From: Bolinopsis microptera
Lineage: Eukaryota > Ctenophora > Tentaculata > Lobata > Bolinopsidae
DNA length: 64,000 bases
Assembly: GCF_026151205.1 (NCBI RefSeq)
Contig: NC_087072.1
Span: 2,127,375-2,191,374, forward strand
Direction: 5' to 3'
Part shown: piece after piece, positions 19,768 through 30,900 of the stretch
Layout: each line of letters begins with the position of its first letter
Numbering within the stretch: the first letter of the stretch is position 1
Made by a program: the position numbers and the translations under genes
The notes under the pieces: generated by a model
The model's input: the letters and a program-made list of their open reading frames with translations, nothing else
Told to the model about the DNA's origin: nothing
Databases searched by the model: none

Positions 19768-21866
19768 CTGTAAATATTTTGTTCATCAGGTTAAAATAGT
19801 TGATTTAACAATCATATATAATACATATATATTATAGATCCAGATAAACAAAACAAATTCAGAGTGAAAAAAAATTTGATGAACTAAATTATCTATAGCA
19901 TTTAAATATCGATCATTTACACTTCAGGCACTAAAGTAGCTGAATAAATAACCAAGGAAAGATATTTGCAGTTTAAGAAAAACCTGGCATGGGCAGAGGA
20001 GCTGATCTCTTGGAAGGAAATGTAGATTTTGTAATTTTCTTGAGATTAATCGCATACATTGGCTCTTCATTCCCCATGTCAATCTGCAATATTCAGTTTA
20101 CATCAACATTTACATCAACATTTACATCAACATTTACACAACATTTACACAACATTTACACAACATTTACACAACATTTCCATTTTCCATCATCGTATGA
20201 TCACATTAAATGGCTCATTTCCTTGTTATTTGTGATCACGACAAGAGTGAAATAGAAAAAATAAAAATCTGACATGACATTATCATTACCTTGATGATAA
20301 AGCCCTTATCTATCAATCCCGTACAAAGGTTATGCGTCACGTATCCTCCACCCATTTTCAGCTGTCTGATTGTCCAAGGATTGTTGCTGCTTTTCATCTT
20401 ATCTAGAACAAGTTGTTCCGTACTGGTCAAGGTGTCTTTTTCATTCCTGATAAATTAGATGTTAAATAACTGGTAAAATAATTATAATATGCAATTATTT
20501 TCACTTTAATTTTAAGTAACTGGAAAAGTTTATTCAAAGTAGTAATCATAACAACAACTTGTGATGCCTATGGTGTATTTCTAATATGAGGGTTGGATTA
20601 AAAGTTGAAATACCCACAATATTTACCTAGTGTTTTCTCCATCATGATCTTCTTCCACAAATCTGCTTCTTGAAGGGTGAATTTCAACACCTCGATGATT
20701 TGAAGCGTCAGATTTTAATGCTCCTTGTAGTCTCACTGAGGGACGTGGAGGGGCACTGGTTCCAGCTGCCTGGTTAAATCTAATCGGTCGAGGAGGAGGT
20801 CTACTGCTTGAAAATCCAGGAGACAAAGAAACAGGTATGTTATTACTTATTGGCCGAGGGGCACTGTAGTGAGGTGCAGGCAACCTATTTATGGACAGAG
20901 GAGGAGCTCTTGTAGACTGATTTAGAGCTGCTCCCGGCTGAGCTATTGGTTGAACTGGTCTAGCACCAGAGGAAGGTGGTCTAGTAGGGACTGGACGAGA
21001 ATGTCTTGGTGTGGCCGGGTGTGTAAATGTGGAGCTGGGGATCGGACGAGGAGTGGGTCTAGGCCTTATCGCAGACGAATTGTTGTTACCTGGAAAAGTT
21101 TGACAACATAAATATTTCATCATTATCTGTGTTAAAGGAATATTTAAAACGAGCACGTTATGATGTCAAAAAAACATAAAACAAAAAGAATCATTTGTAA
21201 TATAAAATAATTTAGTATAAAATATGACTCGAATAATATTGTATTTTATACTTTACATTCGATTATGCCTAAAATGTGTTGGAAACTTAGTCCTCTCTAG
21301 GATCCCAACACACTGAAATATTAGACATGAGCGAATAATTTTAATTAGTAAGCAGTCTTTATCCTTGAACTAAATCTTGGCAAAATGTAAATTTATGTAC
21401 CAAGAAATGGTTCTAATTTATAAACTGCTTGTGACGTTGTAATGTTACCGCAGCCTTCATATTTTACGCTTCTACAAAACAATTGTTATGTCAACTGTTA
21501 TGTCAATGCCAAAAAATGAAATAACAATACAAATCGTCTTAACAAAAGGTGCTTTACTTCTGCAATATATTTGCTAGTGGTTAGTATCCATTTTGAGCTT
21601 TAGACCAGCCTTACTTTGAAATCAATCTTATTAAATCTTCAAACAAAAACCTGTATCATGCGAATTTATTTATTACCATGAAATTTCCCAAATTTTGGGT
21701 TGATGCACCACATCTCATCAGTTATCTTGACAATTTGACCTACTGAGGCTAATCTACCACAAGCCAACTCAGTTTCCTCTTTTGAGGATCTTGTACTTTT
21801 GGAAAGTTCAGCTGAAGAGCGAGGCCCTCCCGCAGAACGAAGTATTCTCACAATGTGATCTTCCAT
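18224..21866 (-). CDS. ADAR: ADAR-type double-stranded RNA adenosine deaminase (whole gene model)
   Basis: Coding exons: 21866-21677, 21089-20627, 20446-20290, 20083-19984, 19767-18224. Phases agree and total 2454 nt, or 817 residues. Order: a Z-alpha-like winged helix (residues about 2-57), a Pro/Ser/Arg-rich linker, a second winged helix (about 225-270), one double-stranded RNA binding domain (about 334-405) and the deaminase domain to the end. Zinc and catalytic residues are present: HAE (His522, Glu524), PCG (Cys581) and SCSDK (Cys651). The enzyme converts adenosine to inosine in duplex RNA, in the nucleus and possibly the cytoplasm. Human ADAR1 has three RNA-binding domains; here I see one. 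The base-flipping loop reads ESGQGT, where human ADAR1 and ADAR2 have ESGEGT-like Glu. The start was chosen as the ATG right after an acceptor (TTTAG) 7 nt upstream; more 5' exons are possible. Confidence 0.9.
19984..20083 (-). CDS. ADAR: ADAR small linker exon
   Basis: Acceptor AATATTGCAG, donor CCAG|GTTTTT, 100 nt, phase 0 to 1. It encodes IDMGNEEPMYAINLKK and a basic stretch (KSTFPSKRSAP). The phases on both sides fix it; the donor is weak. Confidence 0.7.
20087..20180. repeat. Short ACATTTAC tandem repeat in ADAR intron 4
   Basis: A run of ATTTACATCAAC units followed by ATTTACACAAC units, directly upstream of the acceptor of the small linker exon (20083). On the transcript it is a GT/A-rich tract next to the 3' splice site. 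Confidence 0.8.
20290..20446 (-). CDS. ADAR: ADAR exon with second winged helix (Z-beta-like)
   Basis: Acceptor TTTATCAG, donor AAG|GTAATG, 157 nt. It encodes EQLVLDKMKSSNNPWTIRQL and ends CTGLIDKGFIIK, the helix-turn-helix pattern of Z-domains. Contact residues differ from Z-alpha, as in human Z-beta. Confidence 0.8.
20627..21089 (-). CDS. ADAR: ADAR exon, disordered Pro/Ser/Arg linker
   Basis: Acceptor CTTTTCCAG, donor AG|GTAAAT, 463 nt. About 154 residues rich in RPxP, PSS and SRPPPRP, likely flexible. It joins the two winged helices and is acidic at the end (EEDHDGEN). Confidence 0.8.
21677..21866 (-). CDS. ADAR: ADAR exon with first Z-alpha-like winged helix
   Basis: It encodes MEDHIVRILRSAGGPRSSAE and ends after DEMWCINPKFGKFH in phase 1 (donor G|GTAATA). 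The wing Trp is kept, but the family's Asn, Tyr and wing Pro contacts to Z-form nucleic acid are not in the aligned positions. Confidence 0.8.
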
Positions 21867-21978
21867 GAGGGTCCTAAACATTTCAATATTTTTTTAAATA
21901 TTAACAAAAAATGAGACATGTTATTAAATACAGAAGAGGAATTTTTTCTCCCTTTGAATCAATCAAGCTAGATAATTT

Positions 21979-22796
21979 GTTCAATGAAACAAGAAATTCA
22001 ATGAAACAAGAAAGTTAATTTTAGCACATTTTACAGAATAAAAAGATGTAAAACAATTCATAAAATATAATGCCCATTTGGTGTATGACTTTTTGTCCTT
22101 GACTGCTAGTTTGGTTTTGGAAGGACAGGTAACTAACGAGGCAAGGAATGCGCGTGCCTGAAAGCTTTTGCACACATATTAGGACCAGAAGAAAATTGTT
22201 AGCAAACCTTAGGGGTTCTGTTTAGACTTTATAGTTGTTACTATAGGTTGCAGTCTTGTTGTGACAAAAAAACAAAAAAACATGCTAATTAAAAAGAAAT
22301 TTTTAATTAGCACTGTATAGTTTAAGATATTTATAGCTTATTATAACCATTGATACAAAGGCCATAATCTTTCGCCAGCTCTCCAATATCCACCTTGAAG
22401 CTGCATTTTATATCGTACACAATATAAACTAAAGCATGTTTTAGTGTAGACTTTTTGTCACAACAAGACTGCAACCTATAATAACAACTATAAACAGAAC
22501 CCCTAATGTCTGCCAACAATTTTTCTCCTAGTCCTAATCTGAGCCTTGTCTCTATAAACTTAACTGAACTAGCATTTCGGTGTGTGCAAAAGCTTCCAAG
22601 CACGCGCATTCCTTGCCCCGTTAGTTACCTGTCCTTCCAAAACCAAACTAGCAGTCAAGGACAAAAAGTCATACACCAAATGCAAATGGGCATTATATTT
22701 TATGAATTGTTTTACATCTTTTTATTCTGTAAAAATGTGCTAAAATTGAATTTCTAAATTTCTTGTTTCATTGAAAAAATTTCTTGTTTCATTGAC
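21979..22796. repeat. Inverted-repeat (foldback) element upstream of ADAR
   Basis: The left arm 21979-22270 is the reverse complement of the right arm 22452-22796, with some indels (the right arm is longer by about 50 bp) and a spacer of about 180 bp. A 15-bp direct repeat ATTAAATACAGAAGA stands outside both ends (21923-21937 and 22826-22840). No coding capacity. A block in its arms (AAAAGCTT, CAAGC, CGCATTC, TTGCCCC) recurs, diverged, in the 0.9-kb repeats at 23203 and 50723. It is best seen as a non-autonomous DNA transposon. Confidence 0.75.
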
Positions 22797-23202
22797 ATAA
22801 GACTAAACAATTTTTAAAGTTGTAAATTAAATACAGAAGACCTGTCCTCAAATGTTGTGAAAAACAATTTAACATTCATGGTGATATATAGATGATACAA
22901 TATAACAGTATTATAATGAGAGGTTCACATTTTTTTGAATAATAAACTACACTAAAAACCTGATTTACCATACTGTTTTAGGGAAATAGCACGATATATA
23001 GCACCAGGTTGTACAAATCATTGGGGTTTGATTAAAGACTCATATCCCTCTTGGATCGCGTAGCTTCTCTTTCCACAATGTAAAATAAAGTAGATCTGGG
23101 GTAATGCGGATCAGGGGTAATGCAGGGGAGAGGAACAAGCCTGACAAGTTTGTTTGAAATCAGCGTATCTTTTCATCAGTAAAACTGTTAATATTAGGAG
23201 GG
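22797..23202. other. Intergenic, nothing recognised
   Basis: AT-rich flank between the foldback element and the 0.9-kb repeat. It includes one copy of the 15-bp direct repeat. Confidence 0.5.
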
Positions 23203-24120
23203 ACTATAGGGGCCTATCTCCTGCTCTTCATACTTTGTCACTCTCCTAGGATCTTTTTGGCTAATTAATGATTAAATGATCTTGTAGTACGTAAATGGTC
23301 AATTACCCAAGCTGCTAGCATCTAGTCTCTATCCGGAATTTTAAACTATAACTCGTGCTGAGGAGAAGCAAAAGATAATACTAATCACCAAGAAAAATCT
23401 GAAATATTGGTACAAAAAACCAACTTTTCTCAAAACTTTTACTTCCACAAAAAAGCTTTCAAGCCCGCCCATTCTTTGCCCCATTATGCATTAGTTGTTT
23501 GTCCTTTCACAATCCAATTAGCTGTCAAGAACAAAATTAACAAAACGTCTTACACGAAATTGGCGTTTTATTAATTTCATTGTTAGTACTGTGAAATGTG
23601 CAAAAAATGTGCAAAAAATTACACACTAAAATTATTTACTTTTTGACAATTTTGCGAGGAATACGACAAAAAAGGGCGAAATTTTCGTAAATTTGTTTAT
23701 TGTCAATTGTAATACATGATGCAGTAATAATAATAATATTTAATTTTTAAGTTAATTTATTATATTAAGTGTTTGATTCACGATCCTTTGTTCACCTATC
23801 CATGTGCTTTCGCGCCACTGCGGGCGCGCTTGTTTCACAAGTCAAGAAAAGCACCTATCCACGAACCCCGATGGGAAGGTTCGTGCGCGCGCGTGCAGTG
23901 CTGACAACAGCGTCTATGTAGCGAAGGAAGTCTTGGCACTTCACCCTCCAGTATGCAGTAACCACTTTTCAGGTTTCTATAGTGCACAGTGACCGTGTAT
24001 AGGGGTTAATTAGGTATAAACTACAGTGCAGCTGTACTTACACCTACATTCACAAGCATGCAAACTCACTTGGTCCAATGAGCGGGAAACTTAGGACAAG
24101 GTCTGGTGACGTCATAGTCA
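23203..24120. repeat. 0.9-kb dispersed repeat, copy 1
   Basis: Starts ACTATAGGGGCC and ends GACGTCATAGTCA. It is nearly identical to 50723-51640, with only a few base changes and a small indel. It contains a GC-rich block (GCGCCACTGCGGGCGCGC) and a 62-codon frame present in both copies, which looks fortuitous. Its right end is cut by the Copia 5' LTR; copy 2 continues with CGTGACCTC. Confidence 0.85.
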
Positions 24121-24285
24121 CCGTCCAATCGGTAAGTATTTACAATGTTTAGTTATTAGGTATATATTTGGAATTGGTTTAATTTGGTTGTAAAGTTATT
24201 CTATTATGTAATAAATTATTGTGTTTTACAGGTTTTGTACATACGACAATTACTGGTTTTAATTGGTCAACTTAGAGTCATCTAA
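24121..24285 (+). repeat. Copia 5' LTR (165 bp)
   Basis: Defined by near-identity with the free copy at 50557-50721. It lacks TG...CA ends. It contains AATAAA and a consensus-like intron (CG|GTAAGTATT ... TGTTTTACAG|GTTTTG). Confidence 0.7.
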
Positions 24286-24426
24286 CAGTGATAGTAGGAA
24301 GCAGGACGATCTACCCAACGACCTAACAACTGTGGAACTTTTCTTTTCTTTTGAGAGACATTGAGAGACATTTTGGAGTTTTTTTTTTAGAGACACTTTG
24401 GGAGTTTTTTTAGTCAAACTGTAATC

Positions 24427-26856
24427 ATGAGTCTTCGTGAGATACCTGTGTTAGACGATAGCGCTGACTACAGCACGTGGAAGAAAAAAGTGCTTATATG
24501 GCAGCTTGGAACCGGAGCATCAGTGAAACAGCAAGCAAGTAAACTTATCATGAACATGAATGGGAAACCACAGGAGGTTTCTATAAATATACCAATAAAG
24601 GTTCTAGGAGCTGAAGATGGAGTTGATAAACTCATTGCTGAACTGGACAAACTGTACAAGAAGGACGGTACTCAGTCTTTATTTAAGGCAATAGACGACT
24701 TTGAGAGATATAGAAGAGGAGATGGAGAAGATATCGACAACTACATCTTGGAATTCCAGCGGAGGTATCAGATCCTTAAACAGCTGAGAGAAAGCAAAGA
24801 GCTCTATGACGATATGATATTAGCATATAGACTGTTAAATCAGGCTAGCCTAAACGATGAACAGGCCAGATTAGTTAGAGCAACTTGCACTAGTACATTA
24901 TCTTATAACTTGATGCAAGAACAGTTAAAAAGGACATTCGGAGATGGATTTACAAGGAATGAGAATCAATCCAGTCTGCCTTTCAAAAGTACTCCAATGG
25001 AGGTGGTAAAGCAGGAACCCGTCTTTCTAACTGAGGATCAGCAAATGGGGTCTGACGTGCACTGGACCAGAAATGGGGATCATCAAAGAAACTTCACTGG
25101 TCAACCTATGAGAGGGGAAAACAGATATAACCCTTACGGTCAGAATAGAGGGCAGTCTAGATTCAACCCATATGCACAGAAACGAGGACAAAAGTCTTAC
25201 ATGAGGGGGAGCAGTAACCAAAGGATCAGTTGTTTTATATGCCATCAACCAGGTCATGTTGTCGCTGAGTGTTCTTTTAACACATTCGCTAAATCTCATC
25301 AAAAACAAGATGATGAGTCTCGCAGAAAGGTCTACGCTTTATTTGAATCAGATTTTTCACTTCCAGATTGCGAAGAAGAGATAATTTACTTAACAGGTGA
25401 ATGTACGAACAAAGCGTTGATAGATACAGGGGCATGTGCAACCATCTGTGGAAAGGAGTGGTTTACGGTGTATGAAAGCTCTTTGACTACAGAAGAGAGG
25501 AAACTGATACAGACTGAGACTACTGAAAGGACATTTCGATTTGGAGATGGTAAGCCAGTGAAGTCGATTGCTTTGAAAACTATACCTATTAACCTTTGCA
25601 ACAAAGATATGTTTTTGAAAACATACGTGGTGACGAACGATATTCCTCTTTTGCTAGCGAAGCAAACCATGACGAAAATGGGTATGGTACTAGACATGGA
25701 AAATATGACCCTAAAAATAAAAGACAGCAAAACACTGGAGAAGTTGCGGAGTACAAAATCGGGTCATGTAGCTGTGCCGATTGCACGTTGTGGAGATGGG
25801 CAAGAAAGTGGAGTAACTTATCAAGTGTCTGAAGAGCAAGACTGTGGAAAAACTGCTGACTTTTATCACCGTTACTACGCTCACGCATCAGCTGCGAAGA
25901 TAGGTAAAGTCATCAAAAACGCAAAGTTGAAAGATGGTAATAAGATCATAGAGGAGCTTGAGAAGATTGATCAAACATGTGATTTTTGCTTGAAGTACAA
26001 GACTAGATCTATTCCGAAGAGGAAAGTGGGAATCCCTCAAGCTTCAATTTTTAATGAAGTCGTTGCTATGGACTTAAAAATTATAAATGATGAGGTGACT
26101 TTACTACATATGGTTGATACCGTAACAAGGTATTCTGTGGCAGCTCGAGTGATCAGCAAGGAAGCTCAAGAAATACTTGATAAGGTATTTAAGCATTGGA
26201 TATCCATATTTGGACCACCATCGACCTTCATATCAGATAATGGTGGAGAATTTGTAAATGATTGTTTTAACCAAGCTTGCTCAGTACTGAACATCAAGAT
26301 TCAGACATCGCCAGCGTATTCACCTTGGTGCAATGGGATTGTAGAACGACACAACGGCATCTTGGGATGCATGATAAAATCTTTGTTAGAAGAAATGAGA
26401 TGTGATCCTGAAATTGCTATAGCGTGGTCTGTTAGTGCTAAAAATTCTCTCAGTAATACATACGGATTCAGCCCTCACCAACTAGTATTCGGAACAAACC
26501 CAAGGGTTCCTGGAATCATGGAAGAAAATATGACTCCTGGAACATTAAACCACGAAGGTGTTCTTAAAATAGTCAGTGATCACCTCAACGCTCTCTCTCT
26601 GGCTAGACTGAAGTTTGTTGAATTAGAAGCTAACGACAAGCTCAAGAGAGCACTCCAACAGAGGATATTTCCGCAAGCTAACTATAGATATTGCAGTGGC
26701 GATCTCGTGTACTTCAAGAGAAGTAAAAAGTTCTGGTATGGACCAGCAACAGTAATAGGACAGGTTGCTAATCAAGTTCTGATCAAGCACGGGGGTCACA
26801 TCGTGAGAGTGCATCCGTGTAAAGTGGTTCTTAAATCTAGAGCAAAAGAAGTTTGA
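24427..26856 (+). CDS. Copia gag-protease-integrase polyprotein (809 residues)
   Basis: An N-terminal gag region with coiled alpha-helical character, then one zinc knuckle (CFICHQPGHVVAEC, about residue 275), an aspartic protease (ALIDTGACATICG), the integrase zinc region (HRYYAHA ... CDFC) and the integrase core with MDLKI and FISDNGGEF. It ends at TGA 26854-26856. The next frame begins one base shifted with no gap, so a frameshift, programmed or mutational, separates it from the RT part. The start is the first ATG of the frame, after a T-rich leader. Confidence 0.85.
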   Translation: MSLREIPVLDDSADYSTWKKKVLIWQLGTGASVKQQASKLIMNMNGKPQEVSINIPIKVLGAEDGVDKLIAELDKLYKKDGTQSLFKAIDDFERYRRGDGEDIDNYILEFQRRYQILKQLRESKELYDDMILAYRLLNQASLNDEQARLVRATCTSTLSYNLMQEQLKRTFGDGFTRNENQSSLPFKSTPMEVVKQEPVFLTEDQQMGSDVHWTRNGDHQRNFTGQPMRGENRYNPYGQNRGQSRFNPYAQKRGQKSYMRGSSNQRISCFICHQPGHVVAECSFNTFAKSHQKQDDESRRKVYALFESDFSLPDCEEEIIYLTGECTNKALIDTGACATICGKEWFTVYESSLTTEERKLIQTETTERTFRFGDGKPVKSIALKTIPINLCNKDMFLKTYVVTNDIPLLLAKQTMTKMGMVLDMENMTLKIKDSKTLEKLRSTKSGHVAVPIARCGDGQESGVTYQVSEEQDCGKTADFYHRYYAHASAAKIGKVIKNAKLKDGNKIIEELEKIDQTCDFCLKYKTRSIPKRKVGIPQASIFNEVVAMDLKIINDEVTLLHMVDTVTRYSVAARVISKEAQEILDKVFKHWISIFGPPSTFISDNGGEFVNDCFNQACSVLNIKIQTSPAYSPWCNGIVERHNGILGCMIKSLLEEMRCDPEIAIAWSVSAKNSLSNTYGFSPHQLVFGTNPRVPGIMEENMTPGTLNHEGVLKIVSDHLNALSLARLKFVELEANDKLKRALQQRIFPQANYRYCSGDLVYFKRSKKFWYGPATVIGQVANQVLIKHGGHIVRVHPCKVVLKSRAKEV

Positions 26857-27845
26857 AATTGAAGGAAGTGGTGCAACCTTGCAGGGCCAGGGGAATGTTG
26901 GTAAGCCTATTATAATCTCCGAGTCGGTTTATCGAGCAGCAGTGGAGGAAGTTAGGCCTGGGGAAAATACTACTCAGTCTATAGAGTTTGATGATATAGA
27001 AGATGAGGACGAGGAGGCCCCAGTAACAACTGTTCAAACATTGGTAGAAGATAGGGCTCAATCTATAGAATCTCATGACACAGTGAATGTAGATGACACA
27101 GCGAATGTAGACGTCTCTTCTATAACAGATGTCTCTGCTGAAACCACAGAAACGGAAACCTCGACGGAGGTAGATGAAGCTAATACAGAAACAGACAACT
27201 CAATCTGGAATAGTATATCTGGGGATTCTACAAAAATCCGACTGATTAGAGGAGATGTGATACGTTTTAGATCTGAGGATGAGGAACCTTGGAAATACGG
27301 AATGATCGAGAAGAGAGCTGACAAGACGTCAGAATGTTCGAGAAATTCATTTCAAATCGAACAGGATCTAGTGGAAGAGCCAATAATAGTAGATTTGGAA
27401 AAGCATCATGTTGAGAAACAAGAAGGTAATCAAAGGAATACAACTGTACTATTGATGCAAGAAGATGCTGAGCCTTATATCTTCGCAATCGGAATACAGG
27501 ACTCAAAGAAGATAGACGTTGCTAAGGAACAGGAACTGAAAAGACTGTCAGAATTCGGAGTATACCAAGAAACTAAAGATACGGGACAAAGTCATGTATC
27601 ATCAAGGTGGGTAGTAACTACTAAGGGAGAAAACGATGAGCAAGTTAAAGCAAGACTGGTTGCTAGAGGTTTCGAGGAGAATTGTGTCATGAGGAAAGAC
27701 TCTCCTACGGTAACTAAGGTAGTTATTAGACTGTTATTTTCACTAGCAGCTTCATATAATTGGACTGTTGACACTTTAGATGTAACCAGTGCTTTTCTAC
27801 AAGCTAAAGGAACTATGAGAGACGTATTTGTTAAACCTCCCCGTG
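26857..27845 (+). pseudogene. Copia linker and first part of reverse transcriptase, cut by Gypsy-1
   Basis: Open frame +1 relative to the upstream ORF. Acidic linker (DIEDEDEEAP, Thr/Glu-rich), then the Copia RT start (SSRWVVTTKGE, VKARLVARGFEE) and the first catalytic Asp (DTLDVTSAFLQAKG). It is interrupted at 27845 by the LTR of Gypsy-1. Confidence 0.85.
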
Positions 27846-27940
27846 TATTGTATTGTCAATTGTACTAATAACTTACTAACTTCAGGGGTTCAACTTAGAA
27901 CTATATGTTTGTTTCTCTTGGTTCAATAGGAGACACTTTA
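27846..27940 (+). repeat. Gypsy-1 5' LTR (95 bp)
   Basis: Matches 32575-32669 except at two positions (CTTAGAAC/CTTATAAC, GGTTCAAT/GGTACAAT). It is unusually short for an LTR, with no clear TATA box. Confidence 0.85.
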
Positions 27941-27953
27941 TTGGCGACGAGGA

Positions 27954-30900
27954 ATGGCACACGTGGGTATGAGGGTATTTGCTGAGGGACAGAACTATGA
28001 GGAATGGGTCGAGGATCTCGAGTTCTTCATTATGGGGATGGGACTGGGAGAGAAAGATGATACTAGGAAGTTGGGGCTATTTATCACTTGCGGGGGAGCC
28101 AAGGTGAAAGAAGTCTACATGCTAAATAAGAGTGAGACAAAAGCTAAAAAGGAGGATGAAACAACTGATGTTTCAGAATACCAACATGCGAGAAACGTGG
28201 TGGATAAAAAGATGAAGGTGAGCAAGAATGCAACTTATGAAACATTCCGGTACAGAAACCTAAGTCAGCGAGAAGGTGAAAGCTTCGCTCATTTTGTGCA
28301 CAGATGTGAGGTTGGCGTAAGCAGTTGTGGTTTCAATGCTGGAGACAAGAACAGACACATCCGGGATCAAGTAGTGTTTGGGACGACTAACACGGCGATA
28401 AGAGAGAAGGCCCTGTCAGAGAATTTAGATTTGAATGAGCTTACTCAGAAAGGCTTGGGAATTGAGTCTTCTACCAAGCTTGGATCGTCTATGAGGATAA
28501 AAGAAGAGCCAGCGTTTGCGGTGTTTGGAGGTAATTCTGATAGAGGAGCTAGAAGAGGGTCGTCTCAGGGTCGTTCTAGAAACTTGGAGTGTTACAAATG
28601 TGGCGGAGTGTATCCACATGAAGGGAGTTGCCCGGCTAGAGATCATCAGTGCCCAAGTTGTAAGCGTTATGGACACTTCAAAGAATTCTGCAACGGAAAC
28701 CCAGGGTTTGGTAGAGGTCAAAGGGGTGGCTGGAGAGGTACAAGAGGTTATGGTTCCCGAGGCTATAATGGACAACGAGGTAATCAAAGCAGAGGTTACA
28801 ATGGGCAGCGTGGTGGTCGGTCAGGAGCTAACAATGTGACGTATGAGGGTGAAGGCCAGGAGTATGAACAGACAGAACGACAAGTTGAGGTGGCACAGTC
28901 GTTACAGGCTGCTACGGAGAGAGATATGTGGGTCTTCGCTGCTTCTGATGCCAGTAAGTTGAAGGGGAGAGTGAACATTCTTATTGACAATAAGGTCCCC
29001 GTGCAGTTTCTGCCTGACACCGGGGCCTCTGTAAATATAATAGATAGGTCAACTTATGATATTTTGTGTCAATCAGGGTCCTACCCTTTATTTGAAACTA
29101 ATACCCGCATTTTTGCGTATGGGAGTGATGAACCATTGAAACTTAGAGGGTACTTTAGTGCTAAATTAATGTTCAACAGGGTGTCAACAATTTTGACTAT
29201 TTATGTTTTGAATGCTCGCAATTGTGGAAATTTGTTGTCTAAGAGTGGCTGTGAGGCCTTGAAAATTGTTGAAATCTGTGCTAGTGTTAACGCTGTTTCA
29301 GGTTGTAACAATCAGGTGGCAGGAGGTACTAATGCTAACATTTCAGGGTGTAGTGTTCCAGCTAACTCTATTAATGACAATATTTCAGATACTATTACAG
29401 AGATTCTTAATAAATTTCCCAGCGGAGTGGGAAAATTGAAAGATTTTCAGCTAAAGCTGGATATTGATGGGTCTGTAGAACCCGTAATACAAACCCCACG
29501 CAGAGTTCCGTTCAGTGCAAGAGCTTTAGTTGAGGAGAAATTGAGAGAGTATGTGGAGCAAGATATTATAGAGAAAGTAGATGAGCCTACTGTGTGGCTG
29601 TCACCGATCCATATCGTCAAGCAGCCAGATAAGTTACGTATGGTGGTGGACATGAGTATAGCTAACAAGGCAATTAAGAGAAACAGGCGAGTATTGCCTA
29701 CCCCAGAGGAGGTGTTTTGTGAACTGGATGGGGCACAAGTGTTTAGCAAGATAGATATGAACAGTGCATATCATCAGATTGAGCTGCATCCTGATTCTAG
29801 ATATATAACTACGTTTGCTACACATGTGGGTAATTATCGTCATAAAACGCTGTTCTTTGGCTGTAATGCGGCCTCAGATGCATTTGATAAATGCATTCAA
29901 GAAAGATTAGCAGGTTTGAGGGGGGTCAAATGTATTGCGGATGATATCTTGGTTTTTGCTAAGACTGTTGAGGAACATGATGCTTATTTAAAGGCGTTGC
30001 TGACTAGGTTGCTAGAAGCAGGTTTGACTATTAACAGGAAGAAGTGTGTTATGAGAGCTAGAGAGGTAAGTTTCTTTGGTCATTGGGTTTCAGCAGCTGG
30101 GGTAAGGCCTATGATTAAAGATACTTTAAGAGAGCTAAAGAGACCTCAAACGAAGCCTGAGGTAAGATCTTTTATGGGGTTGGTCAACTTTATTGGGAAA
30201 TACATCCCGGGGTTTAGTACAGTGATAGCGCCGATATCGGACATGTTAGGTAAGAGGGTAGAGTTTGTGTGGGGCAAGCAGCAGGAGGCTGCTTTCCAAG
30301 TTATTCTTCGAGAGATAAAATCCCCCAGGCTGTTGAAACACTTCGACCCTGCGAAAAAGACAGAGGTCATTGTGGATGCTAGCCCAGTAGGTCTGTGTGC
30401 TATACTTACACAGGAAGAGAAACCAGTGTTGTTTGTGAGTCGTAAGTTATCCAACGTTGAATCTAGGTATTCGCAGACTGAGAGAGAGGCGCTAGCAGTG
30501 GTGTGGGCGTGTGAGCGCCTTCACTTTTATCTGTATGGGATAGATTTTGTCATTTATTCAGATCATAAACCTTTGGAAATATTGTACTCACCTAAAGGCA
30601 AGCCTGCAGCCCGGATACTCAGATGGTATATACGGTTGTTGCCGTACAGGTTTGTGGTACGGTACAGGAGGGGAAGTGATAATCCCGCAGATTACTTCTC
30701 TCGAAAGCCTGTAGATGAGTGCTCGGGAGAGGAGGAGACGTTAGCATCAGAGACAGAGTGTTTTGTTAACAGTATCTTAGTAGATAGTACCCCTAGTTCT
30801 ATCACGTTACAGGAGATTATGGCAGAGAGTTTGAGGGATCCGATGTTTTCTAAGCTCAGAGATTGTATAAACAGCGGTAAGTGGAGCGAGCAGGGTATGA

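Noticed and set aside
22331-22609. 92-codon minus frame
   Set aside because: It lies inside the arms of the foldback element; no domain.
23804-23992. 62-codon frame in the 0.9-kb repeat, identical in both copies (also 51329-51517)
   Set aside because: The identity only reflects recent duplication; GC-rich low-complexity translation with no family.
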